From assembly GCA_004431415.1 (NCBI GenBank), contig QPMI01000100.1, forward strand, positions 1-64,000: a DNA stretch of 64,000 nucleotides, read 5' to 3'. The notes below the pieces were generated by a model that made no database searches, was not told the DNA's origin, and saw nothing but the letters and a program-made list of their open reading frames with translations. Source of the stretch: Cyanophora paradoxa. Taxonomy: Eukaryota > Glaucocystophyceae > Cyanophorales > Cyanophoraceae. Position numbers and translations under genes: made by a program. Below, piece by piece: positions 1 through 10,846 of the stretch. How positions within the stretch are numbered: the first letter of the stretch is position 1; every line of letters starts with the position of its first letter.

Positions 1-3000
1 CCCCCAATTTAAAATCAGGACCTGCCGCGCGGGCCAGCCTGCGGACCCCGCGTGCGGTTTCTGATTCCCATTCTCTCAATTTAAAATCAGGACCTGCCGC
101 GCGGGGCCAGCCTGGGCTTGGGGCCCGCGTGCGGTTTCTGATTCCCTTCCCCCAATTTAAAATCAGGACCTGCCGCGCGGGGCCAGCCTGCGGACCCCGC
201 GTGCGGTTTCTGATTCCCATTCCTCAATTTAAAATCAGGACCTGCCGCGCGGGGCCAGCCGGGCTTGTGGGCCCCGCGTGCGGTTTCTGATTCCTTCCCC
301 CCAATTTAAAAATCAAGGACCTTCTGCCGCGCGGGGCCAGCCTGGGCTTGGGCCCCGCGTGCGGTTTCTGATTCCCTTCCCCCAATTTAAAATCAGGACC
401 TGCGCGCGGGGCCAGCCTGCGGACCCGCGTGCGGTTTCTGATTCCCATTCTCTCAATTTAAAATCAGGACCTGCCGCGCGGGCCAGCCTGGGCTTGGGGC
501 CCGCGTGCGGTTTCTGATTCCCTTCCCCCAATTTAAAATCAGGACCTGCCGCGCGGGGCCAGCCTGCGGACCCCGCGTGCGGTTTCTGATTCCCATTCTC
601 TCAATTTAAAATCAGGACTGCCGCGCGGGGCCAGCCTGGGCTTGGGCCCCGCGTGCGGTTTCTGATTCCCTCCCCCCAATTTAAAATCAGGACCTGCCGC
701 GCGGGGCCAGCCTGCGGACCCCGCGTGCGGTTTCTGATTCCCATTCTCTCAATTTAAAATCAGGACCTGCCGCGGCAGCCTGGGCCCGCGTGCGTTATCG
801 CCTCATCAGGAGCCTCGGGGCCCCTGGCTGGGCCCGCGTCGGTTTCTGATTCCCTTCCCCCCAATTTAAAATCAGGACCTGCCGCGCGGGGCCATGCCTG
901 CGGGACCCCGCTTCGTGCGGTTTCTGATTCCCATTCTCTCAATTTAAAATCAGGACCTGCCGCGCGGGCCAGCCGGGCTTGGGCCCCGCGTGCGGTTTCT
1001 GATCCCTTCCCCCAATTTAAAATCAGGACCTGCCGCGCGGGCCAGCCTGCGGACCCCGCGTGCGGTTTCTGATTCCATCTCTCAATTTAAAATCAGGACT
1101 GCCGCGCGGGCCAGCCTGGGCTGGGGCCCGCGTGCGGTTTCTGATCCCTTCCCCCATTTAAAATCAGGACCTGCCGCGGGGGCCAGCCTGCGGACCCCGT
1201 GCGGTTTCTGATTCCTTCTCTCAATTTAAATCAGGACCTGCGCGCGGGGCCAGCTGGGCTTGGGGCCCCGCGTGCGGTTTCTGATTCCCATTCCCCCCAA
1301 TTTAAAAATCAGGACCTGCCGCGCGGGGCCAGCCTGGGCTTGGGCCCCGCGTGCGGTTTCTGATTCCCTTCCCCCCAATTTAAAATCAGGACCTGCCGCG
1401 GGGGCCAGCCTGCGGACCCGCGTGCGGTTTCTGATTCCCATTCTCTCAATTTAAAATCAGGACCTGCCGCGCGGGGCCAGCCTGGGCTTGGGCCCCGCGT
1501 GCGGTTTCTGATTCCCTTCCCCCAATTTAAAATCAGGACCTGCCGCGCGGGCCAGCCTGCGGACCCCGCGTGCAGTTTCTGATTCCCATTCTCTCAATTT
1601 AAACTCAGGACCTGCCGCGCGGGCCAGCCTGGGCTTGGGCCCCGCGTGCGGTTTCTGATTCCCTTCCCCCCAATTTAAAATCAGGACCTGCCGCGCGGGC
1701 AGCCTGCGGACCCCGCGTGCGGTTTCTGATTCCCATTCTCTCAATTTAAATCAGGACCTGCGCGCGGGCCGCCTGGCTTGGGGCCCGCGTGCGGTTTCTG
1801 AGTCCCTTCCCCCAATTTAAAATCAGGACCTGCCGCGGGGCCAGCCTGCGGACCCGCGTGCGGTTTCTGATTCCCATTCTCTCAATTTAAAATCAGGACC
1901 TGCCGCGCGGGGCCAGCCAGGGCTTGGGCCCCGCGTGCGGTTTCTGATTCCCTTCCCCCAATTAAAAATCAGGACCTGCGCGCGGGCCAGCCTGGGCTTG
2001 GGCCCCGCGTGCGGTTCTGATTCCCTTCCCCCAATTTAAAATCAGACCTGCCGCGCGGGCAGCCTGCGGACCCCGCGTGCGGTTTCTGATTCCCATTCTC
2101 TCAATTTAAAATCAGGACCTGCCGCGCGGGGCCAGCCAGGCTTGGGCCCCGCGTGCGGTTTCTGATTCCCTTCCCCCAATTTAAAATCAGGACCTGCCGC
2201 GCGGGGCCAGCCTGCGGACCCGCGTGCGGTTTCTGATTCCCATTCTCTCAATTTAAAATCAGGACCTGCCGCGCGGGCCAGCCTGGGCTTGGGGCCCGCG
2301 TGCGGTTTCTGAGTCCCTTCCCCCCAATTTAAAATCAGGCCTGCCGCGCGGGGCCAGCCTGCGGACCCGCGTGCGGTTTCTGATTCCCATTCTCTCAATT
2401 TAAAATCAGACCTGCTGCGCGGCGCCAGCCTGGGCTTGGGGCCCCGCGTGCGGTTTCTGATTCCCTTTCTCTCAATTTAAAATCAGGACCTGCCGCGCGG
2501 GGCCAGCCTGGGCTGGGCCCGCGTGCGGTTTCTGATTCCCATTCTCTCAATTTAAAATCAGGACCTGCCGCGCGGGCCAGCCTGGGCTTGGGCCCGCGTG
2601 CGGTTTCTGATTCCCTTCCCCCAATTTAAAATCAGGACCTGCCGCGGGGGCCAGCCTGCGGACCCCGCGTGCGGTTTCTGATTCCCATTCTCTCAATTTA
2701 AAATCAGGACCTGCCGCGCGGGGCCAGCCTGGGCTTGGGGCCCCGCGTGCGGTTTCTGATTCCCTTCCCCCCAATTTAAAATCAGGACCTGCCGCGCGGG
2801 GCCAGCCTGCGGACCCCACGTGCGGTTTCTGAGTCCCTTCCCCCCAATTTAAAATCAGGACCTGCCGCGCGGGGCCAGCCTGGGCTTGGGGCCCCGCGTG
2901 CGGTTTCTGATTCCCTTCCCCCCAATTTAAAATCAGGACCTGCCGCGCGGGGCCAGCCTGGGCTTGGGGCCCCGCGTGCGGTTTCTGATTCCCTTCCCCC

Positions 3001-5236
3001 CAATTTAAAATCAGGACCTGCCGCGCGGGGCCAGCCTGCGGACCCCGCGTGCGTTTCTGATTCCATTCCTCAATTTAAAATCAGGACCTGCGCGCGGGCC
3101 AGCCTGGGCTTGGGGCCCCGCGTGCGGTTTCTGATTCCCTTCCCCCCAATTTACAATCAGGACCTGCCGCGCGGGGCCAGCCTGCGGACCCCGCGTGCGG
3201 TTTCTGATTCCCATTCTCTCAATTTAAAATCAGGACCTGCCGCGCGGGGCCAGCCTGGGCTTGGGGCCCCGCGTGCGGTTTCTGATTCCCTTCCCCCCAA
3301 TTTAAAATCAGGACCTGCCGTGCGGGGCCAGCCTGCGGACCCCGCGTGCGGTTTCTGATTCCCATTCTCTCAATTTAAACTCAGGACCTGCCGCGCGGGG
3401 CCAGCCTGGGCTTGGGGCCCCGCGTGCGGTTTCTGATTCCCTTCCCCCCAATTTAAAATCAGGACCTGCCGCGCGGGGCCAGCCTGGGCTTGGGGCCCCG
3501 CGTGCGGTTTCTGAGTCCCTTCCCCCCAATTTAAAATCAGGACCTGCCGCGCGGGGCCAGCCTGCGGACCCGCGTGCGGTTTCTGATTCCATTCTCTCAA
3601 TTAAAATCAGGACCTGCGCGCGGGCCAGCCAGGGCTTGGGGCCCGCGTGCGGTTTCTGATTCCCTTCCCCCAATTTAAAATCAGGACCTGCCGCGCGGGC
3701 CAGCCTGCGGACCCCGCGTGCGGTTTCTGATTCCATTCTCTCAATTTAAAATCAGGACCTGCGCGCGGGCCAGCCAGGGCTTGGGCCCGCGTGCGGTTTC
3801 TGATTCCCTTCCCCCCAATTTAAAATCAGGACCTGCCGCGCGGGGCCAGCCTGGGCTTGGGGCCCCGCGTGCGGTTTCTGATTCCCTTCCCTCCAATTTA
3901 AAATCAGGACCTGCCGCGCGGGGCCAGCCTGGGCTTGGGGCCCCGCGTGCGGTTTCTGAGTCCCTTCCCCCCAATTTAAAATCAGGACCTGCCGCGCGGG
4001 GCCAGCCTGCGGACCCCGCGTGCGGTTTCTGATTCCCATTCTCTCAATTTAAAAATCAGGACCTGCCGCGCGGGGCCAGCCAGGGCTTGGGGCCCCGCGT
4101 GCGGTTTCTGATTCCCTTCCCCCCAATTTAAAATCAGGACCTGCCGCGCGGGGCCAGCCTGCGGACCCCGCGTGCGGTTTCTGATTCCCATTCTCTCAAT
4201 TTAAACTCAGGACCTGCCGCGCGGGGCCAGCCTGGGCTTGGGGCCCGCGTGCGGTTTCTGATTCCCTTCCCCCAATTTAAAATCAGGACCTGCCGCGCGG
4301 GCCAGCCTGCGACTCCGCGTGCGGTTTCTGATTCCCTTCCCTCAATTTAAAATCAGGACCTGCCGCGCGGGCCAGCCTGGGCTTGGGCCCCGCGTGCGGT
4401 TTCTGATTCCATTCTCTCAATTTAAAATCAGGACCTGCCGCGCGGGCCAGCCTGGGCTTGGGCCCTGCGTGCGGTTTCTGATTCCCTTCCCCCAATTTAA
4501 AATCAGACCTGCCGCGCGGCGCCAGCCTGGGCTTGGGGCCCGCGTGCGGTTTCTGATTCCCTTCCCCCAATTTAAAACCAGGACCTGCCGCGCGGGCCAG
4601 CCTGGGCTTGGGGCCCCGCGTGCGGTTTCTGATTCCCTTCCCCCAATTTAAAATCAGGACCTGCCGCGCGGGCCAGCCTGCGGACCCCGCGTGCGGTTTC
4701 TGATTCCCATTCTCTCAATTTAAACTCAGGACCTGCGCGCGGGGCCAGCCTGGCTTGGGCCCCGCGTGCGGTTTCTGATTCCCATTCTCTCAAATTTAAA
4801 ATCAGGACCTGCCGCGCGGGGCCAGCCTGCGGACCCCGCGTGCGGTTTCTGATTCCCATTCTCTCAATTTAAAATCAGGACCTGCCGCGCGGGGCCAGCC
4901 TGGGCTTGGGGCCCCGCGTGCGGTTTCTGAGTCCCTTCCCCCCAATTTAAAATCAGGACCTGCCGCGCGGGGCCAGCCTGCGGACCCCGCGTGCGGTTTC
5001 TGATTCCCATTCTCTCAATTTAAAATCAGGACCTGCCGCGCGGGGCCAGCCTGGGCTTGGGGCCCCGCGTGCGGTTTCTGATTCCCTTCCCCCCAATTTA
5101 AAATCAGGACCTGCCGCGCGGGGCCAGCCTGCGGACCCCGCGTGCGGTTTCTGATTCCCTTCCCCCCAATTTAAAATCAGGACCTGCCGCGCGGGGCCAG
5201 CCTGGGCTTGGGGCCCCGCGTGCGGTTTCTGATTCC
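1..5236. repeat. Satellite 1: dimeric 73/78-bp tandem repeat
   Basis: About 70 head-to-tail monomers fill the first 5.2 kb. Two monomer types mostly alternate. One (about 78 bp) carries CCCATTCTCTCAATTTAAAA and then a GGGCTTGGGGCCCC stem. The other (about 73 bp) carries CCCTTCCCCCCAATTTAAAA and then GCCTGCGGACCCCG. A dimer is therefore about 151 bp. Every monomer has an AATTTAAAATCAGGACC core followed by a CCGCGCGGGGCC palindrome. Copies differ mainly by loss or gain of one G or C in homopolymer runs, and some neighbours repeat the same type. No gene is supported here; open frames are by-products of the repeat. The repeat runs off the left edge, so its true length is unknown. Confidence 0.97.
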
Positions 5237-5251
5237 CATCCTTCTAGGTTA

Positions 5252-5668
5252 ATGTGATGACCCAGAAAGAAAAGTTTAAGCCTGATGCCTGCCTCGCGGG
5301 GCGAGCCAGAAAGACGGCCGCCCCATGAGCGGCGGCGGCCTAGAAAGAAAAGTGTTAGCCTGATGCCTGCCTCACGGGGCGAGCCAGAAAGACGGCCGCC
5401 CCGCGAGCGGCGGCGGCCCAGAAAGAAAAGTGTAAGCCTGATGCCTGCCTCGCGGGGCGAGCCAGAAAGACGGCCGCCCCGTGAGCGGCGGCGGCCTAGA
5501 CAGAAAAGTGTAAGCCTGATGCCTGCCTCACGGGGCGAGCCACAAAGACGGCCGCCCCGCGAGCGGCGGCGGCCCAGAAAGAAAAGTGTGAGCCTTATGC
5601 CTGCCTCGCGAGGCGAGCAAGAAAGAAGGCCGCCCCGCGAGCGGCGGCGGCCCAGAAAGAAAAGTGTT
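5252..5668. repeat. Satellite 2: 78-bp tandem repeat (about 5 copies)
   Basis: Five copies of a 78-bp unit follow satellite 1 after a short junction. Each contains GCCTGCCTCGCGGGGCGAGC, a GACGGCCGCCCCGCGAGC stretch, a GGCGGCGGCC block and AAAGAAAAGTGT. Because 78 is a multiple of three and there is no stop, the plus strand reads as a 26-residue Arg/Pro/Lys-rich repeat. Differences between copies concentrate at CpG sites (CG to CA or TG). I treat it as satellite DNA rather than a gene: no exon or splice context extends it. Confidence 0.93.
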
Positions 5669-5786
5669 AGGAATTATTCTTTACCTTGGCCTGATCCTCT
5701 TGATCCTCCTGAACTTTGCGCAATCCCCTCGGAATCGAAGGAGAGCACGAGTCAGTCCCAAGGGCAGCAAAGGGCATCGGCGCGTA

Positions 5787-7010
5787 CCGTGGCGGGCCCG
5801 TCTCTAGGTCTGTGGGGCCCAGCACGAAGGCGCCTTGCCGCCCGAGCTTCTGCGCACAGGCGAACAGTCAGGGGCGCGGCGGAGGGCATCGGGACGCGGC
5901 GCGCACCGAGGCGGGCCCGCCTCTAGCGGTTCAAGGGGGCCGGCGCGAGGGCGCCTTGCCGCCCGAGCTTCTGCGCACAAGAGATCAGCCAGGGGCGCGG
6001 CGGAGGGCATCGGGACGCGGCGCGCACCGAGGCGGGCCCGCCTCTAGCGGTTCAAGGGGGCCGGCGCGTGGGCGCCTTGCCGCCCGAGCTTCTGCGCACA
6101 AGGGATCAGCCAGTATAGCGGCGGAGGGCATCGGGACGCGGCGCGCACCGAGGCGGGCCCGCATCTAGCGGTTCAAGGGGGCCGGCGCGAGGGCGCCTTG
6201 CCGCCCGAGCTTCTGCGCGCAAGGGATCAGTCAGTGTGGCGGCGGAGGGCATCTGAACGCGGCGCGCACCGAGGCGGGCCCGCCTCTAGCGGTTCAAGGG
6301 GGCCGGCGCGAGGGCGCCTTGCCGCCCGAGCTTCTGCGCACAAGGGATCAGCCAGTGTGGCGGCGGAGGGCATCGGGACGCGGCGCGCACCGAGGCGGGC
6401 CCGCCTCTAGCGTCTGAGGGGGCCGGAGCGAGGGCGCCTTGCCGCCCGAGCTTCTGCACACAAGGGATCAGTCACGGGGGCGGCGGGGGGCGTGGGGCGG
6501 CGGTGCGCACCGAGGCGGGCCCGCATCTAGCGGTTCAAGGGGGCCGGCGCGAGGGCGCCTTGCCGCCCGAGCTTCTGCGCGCAAGGGATCAGCCAGGGGC
6601 GCGGCGGAGGGCATCGGGACGCGGCGCGCACCGAGGCGGGCCCGCCTCTAGCGGTTCAAGGGGGCCGGCGCGAGGGCGCCTTGCCGCCCGAGCTTCTGCG
6701 CACAAGGGATCAGCCAGTGTAGCGGCGGAGGGCATCGGGACGCGGCGCGCACCGAGGCGGGCCCGCCTCTAGCGGTTCAAGGGGGCCGGCGCGAGGGCGC
6801 CTTGCCGCCCGAGCTTCTGCGCGCAAGGGATCAGTCAGTGTGGCGGCGGAGGGCATCGGGACGCGGCGCGTACCGAGGCGGGCCCGCCTCTAGCGGTTCA
6901 AGGGGGCCGGCGCGTGGGCGCCTTGCCGCCCGAGCTTCTGCGCACAAGGGATCGGTCACGGGGGCGGCGGGGGGCATGGGGCGGCGGTGCGCACCGAGGC
7001 AAGCTTGCCT
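5787..7010. repeat. Satellite 3: 121-bp tandem repeat (about 10 copies)
   Basis: A 121-bp unit repeats about ten times. Landmarks in each copy are GGGCCCGCCTCTAGCGGTTC, GGGCGCCTTGCCGCCCGAGC, TTCTGCGCACAAGGGATCAG and GGGCATCGGGACGCGGCGCG. Individual copies vary around the CAGCCAGTGTGG segment. The last copy decays near 7000 and abuts the 3' end of the minus-strand gene ending at 7066. Open frames in several phases are by-products of high GC and a unit length that is not a multiple of three. Confidence 0.94.
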
Positions 7011-7065
7011 CGAGGTCCGCGGGGGCCGGCGCGAGCGCGCGGCCCCCGCCGCGCCGCGGCGCCGC

Positions 7066-9223
7066 TCAGAGCTCGAGGGCGCGGCGGCGGGCCGCGACGG
7101 CGCCGAGGAGCTCGGCGGCGAACGCGGCGCCGGCGCCGCGGAGGGCCGCGCGCGCCGCGGCATCGAGGACGGCTCCGCGGCGCACCGCGGCGGCCGCCAT
7201 GCAGCCGACGCGGTCGAGGGCGCCCTCCGCGGAGATGGCCAGCCCGAGGGCCTTCGCCTCCGCCGCGGGAGCGGCCCCCGCAGGCGGCCGACGGACGGCG
7301 CGTCCGCCTTCTCCGCCGGCGGCGCGGGCCCGCGGCCTTGGCCTCGAAGGCCTCCAGCAGGCCCGCAGCGAGCTTGCCGGTCGGGGCCTTGGGCTTCGCC
7401 GCCGCCGGCGCCGCAGCGCCGGCCTCGAACTGGCGGACTCGGGCGGCCGTGGCGAGCGACCCGGCGGCCTTGGGCGTGGCCGCCGGCTGCGGCGCGGCCG
7501 CGGCCGAGGCCGCGCCGCTCCCGAAGAGCGCGAGCTTGCGGGCGAACGGAAGGAGCTCGGGGCGGGGCCGGCGCCCCCTCCTCGCCGCTCTCGGGCTCCT
7601 CCTCCGACTCGCTCGGGAGAGGGTCGAAGTCGGCCGCGCCCTCGCTGCTCGCCTCGTCGTCGCTCCCCGAGTCGCTGCTGCCGTCGCTGCAGCTGCTGCC
7701 GCTGTCGGCCGGGGCGGCCGGGGCGGGGGCCGGGCCGGGGCCGGGCAGCCGGCCGGGCGGCGGGCCGGGCCGCCGAGCGGGAAGTTGGCCGAGAAGGCCG
7801 CCTCGGCGCGCTGCTTCGTGACGAAGCGGGCAAACCAGCCGCACAGCGTCGCGCCGGGCGCGCGCTCGCCCACGACGAGGCCGCTGATGCGGTCGCCGTC
7901 GCCGACGGCGCGGCGGGCGTGGATCCGCAGGCCGACGTCGGTCTCCAGAGTCGCCTTGCCGGTGCTCGCGTGGATGTACCGGAGGCGGGCCGAGCACTCG
8001 GAGAATACGACGAGGCCGGTGCGGGTGCGGGCGAGGGCCAGGGCGGGGCCCGAGGTCGCCGCGCACGACGGCTGCCAGTCGTCCGAGGCCTTGTGCAGGT
8101 CAAGGACGGGCTGCGCGAGCCGCCGGCCCTCCCGCTGGAAGAGGCCGTTCGCCCGCAGGGGCGTGTCCTGCGTCCAGTCGGCTGCGCGCGCGGGGCGGTC
8201 AGCGGTCGGGATCCGGAGTGCGGCGGCGGCGGCGGCGCGGCGTGGGGGCGCATGCGCATGCGCACCGGATGCGCTGAGCATCTCGTCGGCCGAGAGGCCG
8301 AGGACGACGCGGGCCGCGAGGGCGGCCAGCGTCGCCCTCTCGACGGCCAGGGCGTGCTGGAGCAGCCCGGCGTCGGCCTCCAGCCCGAGGAGGGCGAGGG
8401 CGGCGACGAGCGCCGCCGATCCCTCCGCCGGCACGCCGACCGGCAGGCCCAGCTGCCGCACGCCGCTCGGCCCCGGGAGGAGCAGCGACATGTCGGCACT
8501 GCGGCGCGCGCTCGAACGTCAGGCGGCGCGTGCGGGGAAAGGCGCGAAAAGGAAAGCGGGCGGACCGGAGGGCGTCGCGGACGAACTGGCTCGAGACGAG
8601 CTGCTGCCGACCGTCGAGGTCGAAGCAGTCGCCGAGATCGAGCTCGCGCACGTCCGGGTCCGCGCAGGCGTTCCAGCGCTGCTGCTGGGCCCGGAGCTCG
8701 CCGAGGGCGTCGCAGGCCGACTCCCGAAGGAGCGCCTCGTGCGCGCCGCTGAGCTCGCCCTTCTCCTTCGTCGATTTCGCAACGCTCGCGACGACGTGGA
8801 GGCACCCGAGATCGCGCACGACGGCGGCGCCGGTCTTCGCCAGCCGGTCGGCGGTCTTGCGAAGGCCGAGGGACACGAGGTCCTCACAGATCTTCGACAG
8901 GACGCTCTGCGCGCGCGTCATCGTTAGAAATAGCAACCGAGAACAAGATTCTCGACCGCGGAAGGGGCGCACGGTTCCCGAGTGAAGGGATCCGGGAACG
9001 GCGGAGCGGAGCCGGAGGCCGCCCGCCGCCAGCACCTCGTCCGCGCTCAGCTCCACACGAATGCAGGCGGGCAGGACAGAGGGCTTGCCGAACGACTGCG
9101 CGTACGCGGGCCCGGTGGTCAGCAGCGATTTTGCCGGCGCGCGGGCGGCGCGGCCGCGCCGCGCACCTCAAGCGAGACGTTCGGCGCAGTAGCGAAGACT
9201 CCCAGCGACATGGCGGAAGTCAT
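7066..9223 (-). CDS. Unknown multi-exon protein
   Basis: I do not recognise this protein. Exons that splice in phase are 9167-9223 (start, MTSAMSLGVF), 8973-9095, 8566-8906 and 8266-8498, then 8181 downward. Introns are 9096-9166, 8907-8972, 8499-8565 and 8182-8265; donors are GTGCGC or GTCCGC and all acceptors end in GCAG. The phrase LSADE occurs near both ends of the N-terminal half (SADEVLAAGG and SADEMLSASG), which may mark an internal duplication. The middle has a folded-looking segment ending in CGWFARFVTKQ. Beyond it comes a Ser/Asp/Glu-rich acidic stretch, then Ala/Lys-rich sequence and a C-terminus ending RRRALEL. The last third changes frame three times in G/C runs without splice signals, so the sequence may contain indel errors or the gene may be decaying. 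Confidence 0.62.
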
Positions 9224-9837
9224 CTGCGTGTTCGGATCGGCGGCGTGAAGGGATCCTTGACCGGACGGAGCACGCGAACCGTCTTCGCCTCGAGGGCGGG
9301 CAGGAGCACCGAGAGGCTCACGGAACGCATGCTTATCACGTGGATAGCAGGTTTGTGGCTCGGAAAGCAAAAAACACTTTTGTTCACGAGGATCAAAAGT
9401 GTGACCGGCAGGGGTCGAGCGCACAGCTTTGTTGCCCATGGTGTTGCGAACTGGCCGGCTTGAACGCGCCTTGCGGACTGGCCAGCTGAGGGCTTTTGCA
9501 CTTGCGCATGCTGGCTGCTCTGAGACAAGCGCTACGGCTGCAGGTGGCTTGCGAGCCACGGCGGGTGGCTTCCGTCCCGAGCCTCGCAGCAGCTGGTATG
9601 CGGCTCGTTTGCGTCACGACTTGCACGGCGACAGCCGCAGCTTCGTAGCTTCTTAGCTTCGTAGCTTGGATGAGGAATGCCGCGTGGATGAGCACGTTTT
9701 GAGCGCTCGGATCTTCCGCGCGCTACAGCTTGGCACCCGTCTGAGGGCCGCCTCCCAGGTTTGCGTTTCGAGCGGTTTTTGTCATTATCCGACCGCCGTA
9801 GGCGTCTCAAGTCTCCCCGTACTTGTCCCAAGCGTAG
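9224..9837. other. Spacer with no supported gene
   Basis: This is the region upstream of the minus-strand gene starting at 9223. GC is lower than in the flanking exons. Short open frames exist on both strands, but none has splice-consistent continuation or a recognisable domain. A small direct repeat (CTTCGTAGCTTCTTAGCTTC) lies near 9643-9667. It probably holds promoter sequence for the flanking genes. Confidence 0.5.
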
Positions 9838-9844
9838 ATCTCTC

Positions 9845-9919
9845 TAGCTTTGAGATCTCCTCTAGCTTTGAGATCTCCTCTAGCTTTGAGATCTCCTCTG
9901 CTGTTCTGCGGTATAAAAG
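9845..9919 (+). promoter_or_regulatory. TATA box preceded by three 18-bp direct repeats
   Basis: Three perfect copies of TAGCTTTGAGATCTCCTC occupy 9845-9862, 9863-9880 and 9881-9898. Fourteen bases later comes TATAAAAG (9912-9919). A repeated element immediately upstream of a TATA box looks like a core promoter with an iterated activator or repressor site. Each copy contains the palindrome AGATCT. It would drive transcription rightward toward the weak gene candidate at 10145. The regulator is unknown. Confidence 0.6.
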
Positions 9920-10144
9920 GGCCCAAGACCCTTCTGCGGTCATTGCCACCGGACCTGATCGGTAAATCGCCACCAGGCGTGGTCGCGCGGCAACGCGCGG
10001 CCGGGGCGAAGGTCCGTACGTGCAAAGGGGCGCGTGCGGCGCCTTCAATGCACGTTGTCTAACTTCCGCTGCGGCAGGCGCTCTCGGCGCGCGCTCAATT
10101 ACGGGCGCGCTCTCGATCGCCTCACAAGGGTGCGCTTCTCCGCG

Positions 10145-10648
10145 CATGAGCTCGTCGAATTCGAAGCAGCGCCGCGGCAACCCTGGCGCTCCCGTAGCAG
10201 CTGTTCGGTGGATGGCGGGCTGGGCGCCCCTCGTGGTCCAATCCCACGAACTGGAGCCCCAAAGTTGAGATCCGTCTAGCTTGTAGACGTTCTGTCTGCA
10301 GCCTGCGTGTTTCTCGAAGTACAAGCCGCGAACGCCGAACGCCGAACGCCGCGTCTGGGCCTCTGCCGACCTTGCCCGCGGCCGCGGCCCCGTCGCCCCC
10401 ATGGCCACGTGCACGCCCCTCGCGCGCTGCCGCTGCCGCGCTCTCGGCTTGCTCCCGAGGTCCGCCTCCCTCCCCCGCGCCCTGCCTCCGGCCACGCTGA
10501 CGGCGGCGCGCAGTTCAAGCCGCCCCGGCGGCGCTCGCCGGCCCGCACGCGGCCCGGTGGCCCCACCTCTCGCGCCTGGATGCGCTCCGCCGCCCCGCCG
10601 CAGCCGCCGCGTCACGAGTACTACGGTAAGCTTATCGAGCGAGTTTGA
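10145..10648 (+). CDS. Weak candidate: small spliced gene
   Basis: Downstream of the TATA box a short gene can be assembled, with limited confidence. A first exon may start at the ATG at 10145 (MSSSNSKQRRGNPG). A middle exon follows an acceptor ending GTCTGCAG near 10299 and reads FSKYKPRTPNAERRVWASAD. A last exon follows a CTGAC branch-like site and GCGCAG acceptor near 10512 and ends HEYYGKLIERV with a stop at 10648. A possible 5' untranslated intron (GTGCGGCG to GCGGCAG, about 10033-10077) contains CTAAC. The donor joining the last two exons is ambiguous. The product would be about 100 residues, basic and unrecognised. Confidence 0.3.
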
Positions 10649-10846
10649 AACAGCGAATTGACTACGTAAACATAGTATACACGGTACATGTGCATCGATA
10701 TCTGCATCTGAACTAGACTAGTTGACGGATCCGGCTGGACCTAGAGAGGGATCCCTCGGTCGCGGCCATGGCCATCAGCATCGAAGGCCAAGGGACTCGC
10801 CTAGCTAGACCCAGGGCCGCGCCCTCCGCCCCCGCCGCAGGCCGGG

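Noticed and set aside
224-4859. Many open frames of 60-142 codons on both strands of satellite 1
   Set aside because: They are the same satellite read in different phases (repeated FKLGEGNQKPHAGP-type strings). They break at every homopolymer indel and have no splice context.
5285-5926. 213-codon open frame over satellite 2
   Set aside because: Open only because the unit is 78 bp without a stop. Variation is at CpG sites and not biased to synonymous positions, and there is no domain.
1-7010. CRISPR-like regular arrays
   Set aside because: Units are directly adjacent with no unique spacers, and the DNA is eukaryotic. These are satellites.
6802-8927. Long plus-strand open frames of 339-646 codons across 6.8-8.9 kb
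   Set aside because: They are Arg/Pro/Ala shadows of a GC-rich minus-strand gene whose introns join in phase. They also run through satellite 3.
9785-10615. 276-codon minus-strand frame containing three KLEEIS repeats
   Set aside because: The KLEEIS repeats are just the three 18-bp promoter repeats read in reverse, and the frame crosses the TATA box. Composition is typical of a shadow frame.
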